Assembly (NCBI GenBank): GCA_030248195.1
Contig: JASAND010015667.1
Span: 1 to 64,000, forward strand
Source of the DNA: Trissonchulus latispiculum
Taxonomy: Eukaryota > Nematoda > Enoplea > Enoplida > Ironidae
Reading direction: 5' to 3'
Length of the DNA: 64,000 nucleotides
The notes beneath the pieces were generated by a model. It made no database searches. It was not told the DNA's origin and saw only the letters and a program-made list of their open reading frames with translations. Below, one piece after another: positions 58,401 through 64,000 of this stretch. The stretch's first letter is position 1. Every line of letters begins with the position of its first letter. A program made the translations under genes and the position numbers.

Positions 58401-59320
58401 CTGAGGACTCTATCAAAATTAATTGGACAGCTCAGCCTTAATTGCTTTTGGATAAATTTTGGATTCCTTAATAGCTCTTTGGTCAAATAATCTTTAATTT
58501 ATCATCTTTAATCTTTCATTCTTTAATTCCCCATGAAAGATTAATTACTTTTGGGTTCATTTTTTGATTCCTTAAAGCTTAAGAGAGATTATGGGCTAAT
58601 ATAGGATTCCTCAAACATAATTGCTGTGGCATTGATGTGGGCTAATTTCTGATTCCTCAAACTTAATTACTCATTTGATTAATAGCTTTTGGGTTAATTT
58701 TCGATTCCTCAATGTCAAATATTTGAAAATTTGGACGGGATTCTTGAAAGCTTGTGTGATTAATGAGTATAGGATAAATTTTCAATTCCTCAAAGCTTGA
58801 GAGAGAGATTCTGTGGGCTAATTTCTGATTCCTCAAACTTAGCAGCTTCGATGATTAATTACTTTTGGGCTAATATAGGATTCCTCAAACGTCATAGCTT
58901 TTGGGCTTAATGTAAGATTCCTCAAAAGGTTATGAATGGTTAATTACTTTTGGGCTAATATAGAATTCCTCATGTAATGTATGATTAATGAGTTTTGGGT
59001 TAATTTTCCGATTCCTCAAGTTTATATTTGGGCTAATATAGGATTCTTCAAACTGGGTTTCTTGAATGATTAATTGGTTTGGGCTAATAAATGATTCCTC
59101 GCATTAATATTTCGGGTAAATCTTCCTCAGACCTGAATGATTAATTGTTTTTAGGTTAATTTTCGATTCCTCAATGTAAACTATTTGAAGTTTTGGGCTA
59201 ATAAAATGTGGGTGTTGAATCCTCACAACCAAAACATTTTGTGTTTATTTTCAAATCCTCAAGGCTAAATCGCATAACTGCTTTTGGGTTAATTTTGGAT
59301 TCTGGATTCTTGATGAATTT
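58400..59320 (+). repeat. Minisatellite of roughly 35-60-bp irregular units
   Basis: The unit core TTTTGGGCTAATATAGGATTCC then TCAAA, with spacer GATTAATTA, recurs about fifteen to twenty times with substitutions (TTAATTTTCGATTCCTCAA is one variant). It may lie inside the long terminal repeat or leader of the retrotransposon that follows. Confidence 0.75.
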
Positions 59321-59639
59321 GCGTGAATCCTTAACGTTTCCGTACACAAGTTCAACTATAGAATAAAATGTAAATAAAGACTAAGTTGCAGTGAAATTTT
59401 AGTGTTAACTTCCAGTAAAACAAAATAAACGGAAAGTTAGCACGGAAATTTTGACACACACTGATAGAGCACATTCCCGACACCACTGCACGACACTTTT
59501 GTAAACAAGTCTACTTTGTAAACAAATTTAGACATTCTAAATCCAAATTGGGGCCTTTCGACAGGTGGGAGGCTAGTTTTTAATTTAGCATCTTGAATGT
59601 CGGGAATATTTATTAAATTGGGGCTAGTCGCAGGAAAAT

Positions 59640-60020
59640 CCATTAGCTATCAGCTGGACATTGGAGACCCTTCTAGAAGGGTATTAAATTGAAATCCAGA
59701 GGAGGGAGAAAAATTCATTAGAGAGGGGCAATCAAACAGACTTGGGTCCATTAGAGGGACGTCGGATAATGAGACTGATTTGGAGGTCGGAAAAAGGAGA
59801 AAAGGGGTAGTCTTTGGTCAGACGTTGGACTGAGTGGTCTGGTGTTTTGTGAAGTCTCTTCGTGTAATTAGTGGCTGTCTGACATTGGTGAGAAGTAAAT
59901 GTTACTCTGTTAAGAGCACCCGGCTTGTTGACTGGATTGACCTTACCCAGCACTCTGGCTATCTACTCTGTTAAAAGCGTACAGGCTTGGACTTTGCTTA
60001 CCACTCTGGCTATCTGACAA
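59640..60020 (+). repeat. Probable 5' LTR end of a retrotransposon
   Basis: The sequence before the primer-binding site ends CTATCTGACA and contains two related segments (ACTCTGTTAAGAGC and ACTCTGTTAAAAGC; CACTCTGGCTATCT twice). Its left boundary and a 3' partner LTR were not found. Confidence 0.4.
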
Positions 60021-60024
60021 TTTC

Positions 60025-60042
60025 TGGTGTCAGAAGTGGGAT
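60025..60042 (+). other. Retrotransposon primer-binding site (tRNA-Leu type)
   Basis: TGGTGTCAGAAGTGGGAT is complementary to the 3' end of a tRNA-Leu (…CCCACTTCTGACACCA as in animal tRNA-Leu). It lies about 600 nt before gag, in the expected place after a 5' LTR. Confidence 0.65.
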
Positions 60043-60663
60043 TTGGATCTACTCTGGACATTCTTGGTTGGCTGAGATAGACATTCACACATTTTGTGTA
60101 GCCTTTGGAATTTTTGAACTTCGAACTATTGCCGAAATTTTGGTCTATATGGTGATTTTTTGATCCTACGCTTGTAAGTATGGACCGTTATCTGTGCACA
60201 GACAGTGTCTTTATCCTTGATTTACTTTGCCTGCCTTCCCTGCCACCCTCAAACCTAGCGAAGTCCATTTCTCCGATATATTTAATCACTTCCTATCCTA
60301 GCACCGTTCTAGACTTGCCTATTTCTGCCAGATCTGAACTCTTTTGAGTCAACATATTGTCAGCTGATCATTGGAGTTGCTATCAGGTATACCCTCAGTA
60401 GTCTACGGACCGTTCGATAGGATGAACTTTTGTATCAAGTTTTGTTTATGTTTTGTCATCATATTTGGATGTAATTTAGTCCTGCTTTATTTCTTACTGC
60501 CAACGGGGGCGCAACAAATTCTATGGCATTTGCTGAGAAAAATAGTGAGACTGTTTAACTAAAATTGGAAGCAAGAAATTGTAATAAGGGCTTGATGCTG
60601 AAGTGCTGACAGTTGTGCCGATTCCCCTATTTATATTTTCAATTAATAGTGTGCATCTGTATA

Positions 60664-61977
60664 ATGAGTAATCTAAATCAGGCTAGTTCAACAATGACTG
60701 ATCCTCTACCTAGCAGCCACTCTATGCAGGGAGGGCCATATATAGGGCGTCCTCCGCGACAATTTGGTGGTTACCGCAAGGAGAAATTTAAAGATTTCTT
60801 AAAACAGCTGAATCGATATTTTCAATCTAATCGAATTTTTACTGATCAAAGAAAGTGTGAAATATTTCCCAGTATGCTCGAAATCGACAGTTTAGCAGAC
60901 ACTTTCTGTGAAGGTTTAGACCAAGACACACGATATGATTATGCTGAATTGTTTCGACAATTTGAAGTAAAGTTTCCCTCACCTAAAGTGGAGTATCTAG
61001 TAGTCGACAAACTCACTTTGCGTGATCAGAAGGCGGACGAAGCAGTTTCTGACTAACTCAGAAAGCAGAAACTCGTCCGTGACGCGTTTCCGGAAGTATC
61101 ACTTACAGAATCCGAGGTTTTGATGTTACGCTATTTCTTAAAAGGTTTGAAACCTCGGATTCGGCAGTACGTGATAACTACAAAACCTAGAGACTTTGAA
61201 GCTGCTGTAGCAGAGGCCGTAGAACAGGAAGCACATCAGCATCTCATGTATGGAGACGCACCGTGGCTTGATGAAGTAGTGAATCGGCCACCCCCAAGAG
61301 ACCATTCCAACCGTCATTTCGAACGACAATTAGGTCGGCATTACCGAAATGATAGGTTCGGTGGGTCTCGTCATCACAATAACAGACAACAGTACCAACA
61401 GCATCAACAACTGGGAAACCGCCCAAATAGAGAACTGTACAGTGCAGTTAGGCACGATAAAAGCAGTTCTGAAACAACAGCTCTCAAACAGAAGGTATAG
61501 AATTTGCAAACCCAAATGAATAATCTGACTCAACAGATACAGGCATTGGTAAGCTGTGTCCAACAAAATTCAAATGCGAACAGACAAAGCGGAAATTACA
61601 GCAGACCGACTGAGCAGTACAATGGATCTCGAGGACAACCACCTTTCTCAAACTTTCAACGCCGCACTCAGTCCAAAGGGATTGAATGTTGGCAATGTGG
61701 CCAAGCCGGTCATACAGGGGCAAGTTGCTCTCAAGTTCAGTCGACGCAGCATTTTCCTCGGAATGAACCGAAACGTCGCAGTCTAAACTATATGAATCGA
61801 ACTGAGCCCCACACCTTTACTCATAGCTCAAGCGAAGCTGAGTATGAGGAAGACAGAGAAGACGAAGAAAACGAAGGTAGAGAAACTTCTGTCAAAGCTT
61901 TATACCCATCCGTTCAGGCTGCTAGTGTAAGTCGAATTTCGGGATTATACCGACTAGCTCAGCATACAAGCCTTTAA
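60664..61977 (+). pseudogene. LTR-retrotransposon gag, broken
   Basis: One reading frame from ATG 60,664 (MSNLNQASSTM) to TAA 61,975-61,977 is interrupted by TGA (61,054-61,056) and TAG (61,498-61,500). An earlier in-frame ATG exists at 60,613. The first part has a capsid-like helical region (YFLKGLKPRIRQYVIT), then a Gln/Arg/His-rich stretch, then one CCHC zinc knuckle CWQCGQAGHTGASC (about 61,687-61,728), then an acidic C-terminus (EYEEDREDEENEGR). This is the layout of Ty3/gypsy-type gag. No protease, reverse transcriptase or integrase follows, so the element is truncated. Confidence 0.75.
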
Positions 61978-61979
61978 AC

Positions 61980-62860
61980 CTATGATCTATACCCTGTGAT
62001 CACGTACAAATGCCAATATTGGACCTTTTTTAGATAAAACGGTCAAATTTCAAATTTAATTTTAGGCTTTGACCGTTCGTGATTCCGGGCAAGGGTCGCG
62101 TAGAGCACGGAGCTTACGTAGGATAGGAAAACTAATGTGATTTTCGAATTCTACGACCCTGAAAACCACCTATACAAAGTTTTTTCCTGAGAAAATGGTC
62201 AATTCTGAAATTTAAGCTTGGGTCGACCTTGGCTCGAGCGCTGCAGCACCTCAGCGCCTCCGCGTCTCCTCCCCTTAGAAATACAAAAAACTCAAATTTC
62301 GCGAAATCGAAAAATTTTGCGATATTTGAACTCAACGTAGTCGAAAACATACACATACCAAATTTTAGGTCATTTGGTCACGTTTTAAAGATTTTGTGTG
62401 GTGGGGGGTAATCGAGATAAGACCCGATTGTTTTAGAAGTTATGTTGAATTAAATTGGAATTAAAATTTTCAGTTTGATAATTGAAATTTCATTTAATTG
62501 AAATTAATTTAAATTCCCCTCATTAATTTAAACTGTGTAAGCTTTCCTTGCAAATTTTCCATAAGGAAAGATTTGCCATTGACTTGCTATTGAACTTTGA
62601 GACTAAAATTCAAAATTTTAATTATGCTTTAGCGTTTAATGTTTTACTTAGAACTATGATATCAGAAACCTAATCAGATTAGAAGTTAGCACAGATTAAA
62701 TTGAACTTAAATTCTTTATTAGCCTTTATCGAATGCATTAATTGCTGCATATGATTATGCACTATGCTGCATTATGAACAAACAAACAATAAATCTATGA
62801 AATAAACAAGTAAACAAAATCTCAAATTTTCATTTGAGTATATACCTTTTCCTGCTTAGG
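61980..62860. other. AT-rich intergenic DNA
   Basis: No gene or pol remnant is recognised after gag. Confidence 0.3.
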
Positions 62861-62864
62861 GACG

Positions 62865-63660
62865 TGCTCAAAAGTCTTGCACAACTTTTTCATATTTACG
62901 ATTTCTATTCACCCCGGTGCAATTTTTGCGGGGGGAAAATCCACACCGGTGTAGTTTTTCCGGGGGAAAAACTGCACCGTGACATGTAGAAAGTCGAAAA
63001 ATATGAGCAAAATTTGCCCCCCCCCTAAGTTCTTTTAGCATTCTAACACCCTCCGCGCAATCCCGCCTCAAATTTCAAAGTCTCAGTTCAATGCAGTTTC
63101 TGCCGATTTTTTACAATTGGACAGTATCTGCATAGCTATAATTGTATTCAATCGAAAGATCTTGTTGTGCTCTACATTTGTGGCTTTTGAAACACCTTTT
63201 CTCTATACTGAGATATAGCTGATTTTCTTATATATTTCGGGGTTGGAAACTTGTCATTTTGCAGAAATCAAATAATCCGCCATTTCTTGAACTACCCAAA
63301 ACCGTAAAATTAAACTAAGAGTGTCATTTTGAAGGTCTCGTCGAGGCCGAATATTCGTGGCGTCGTAATCTTCTAATTGCTATCCCGTGCGCTGTTATCA
63401 TAGAAATGTAGTTTCGCAAAACATGAAAAAAATTTTTCCAGCGATTGCGGAGCGTTTACTATGCAAGCTAGATGGTTGCTAGAAATCGAAATGGATCTTA
63501 ACATTTTCCCTTTCTAATGACTACAGTACAGTGAACCTAACTTCAGTTATCGGAAGTTATTTTGCTGCATCCTCGAAGTAATTTAATTTTCCATTTTGCA
63601 GACTAAAGTAAATTTTTTCGTGAGGCGTCGGTCACATCATTCTACAGTGCAAGTTATGGC
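62865..63660. repeat. Repeat copy related to 0.7-1.55 kb, rearranged
   Basis: 63,010-63,475 is the inverse of about 1,065-1,540, while 63,500-63,640 is the direct match of about 715-855. Before it, 62,905-62,990 has three CACCGG-type units (CACCCCGGTGCA, CACACCGGTGTA, CTGCACCGTG) around a GGGGGAAAA motif. The end of the window (63,660-64,000) shows nothing further. Confidence 0.6.
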
Positions 63661-64000
63661 TAATAAATAAAGCTAATAATAAATAAAGCTAACGAATAAA
63701 GCTAATTTCTCCAAAACTCAAATTTTCAAGCCGCTACTTTTCTAACATGTTTTATAGGGTAAATAATGCAATTGTAGCAAATTTGAATAAATTTCAACGA
63801 CAATTGCGCTTTTAAAGCCCAAAAATACACGAACCGAACCAGCACCTTAAATACTATGAAATCTTGGGAGTTGTTTTAGTTAGGCCTTTGAATCAGAGCA
63901 CTTTACATCAAGATACGCTGGAACTGACAATTAACGTGTCTGTTTCAAATAAGTTTTTCGAGACCTAAACCAAAATTAAGGTACAGTAGTTCCTGATCAT

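Noticed and set aside
62229..62411. Short ORF downstream of gag as possible pol remnant
   Set aside because: No protease, reverse transcriptase or integrase motif.

Overview
The window is nuclear DNA from a repeat-rich, AT-rich animal genome, most likely an invertebrate; I cannot name the lineage. The reasons are two cytosolic-type tRNA genes with oligo-T terminators, genes with GT-AG introns, a DEG/ENaC channel gene, a Maverick/Polinton (adintovirus-like) element, hAT-type and other inverted-repeat transposons, tRNA-derived SINEs and LTR-retrotransposon remains. Host genes are few. Nothing looks bacterial, and there is no operon structure or CRISPR array.

Layout. 1-4.6 kb: repeat DNA; 0.7-1.5 kb recurs at 63.0-63.6 kb, partly inverted. 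4.6 kb: tRNA-Pro(CGG). 5.4-15.5 kb: several non-autonomous DNA transposons with GC-rich or short-motif subterminal arrays (5420-5911 and 14011-15218 have exact 8-bp target-site duplications), plus a long foldback element (12.37-13.65 kb). 17-25 kb: tRNA-Val(AAC), two copies of one tRNA-headed SINE, a satellite with (AT)n blocks. 20.8-29.2 kb: exons of a minus-strand coiled-coil gene, with a two-exon plus-strand gene for a small secreted cysteine peptide at 26.15-26.70 kb. 30.7-37.0 kb: a long, mostly non-coding and very hairpin-rich stretch. 38.6-39.3 kb: another hAT-like element. 40.0-41.2 kb: intact DEG/ENaC gene on the minus strand, with a MITE inserted exactly over its stop codon. 44.4-49.9 kb: a degenerate Polinton. 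51.4-53.2 kb: a decayed hAT-type transposase. 58.4-59.3 kb: a minisatellite. 60.0-62.0 kb: LTR-retrotransposon primer-binding site and broken gag.

The main discovery is the Polinton at 44.4-49.9 kb. It carries remains of major capsid, minor capsid (penton) and adenain-like protease genes, and beside them a broken gene resembling TATA-box-binding protein (TBP). The 3' part of this TBP-like gene lies in both terminal inverted repeats. About 80 nt after its stop codon, both copies carry a sequence matching a complete type III hammerhead ribozyme, with an unchanged core although the surrounding repeat has diverged and both reading frames are broken.

The second is a family of at least twelve stem-loops at 30.7-36.8 kb, all on the plus strand, with a constant TTGTYA(Y) loop and stems that differ in sequence but still pair. 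This looks like a repeated RNA-structure element. The third is a set of hAT-like elements sharing one design (short TIR, 8-bp TSD, dense subterminal array) but each using a different short array motif.

All protein calls rest on motifs recognised by eye; no database search was possible. The Polinton and retroelement genes are described as broken remains only.
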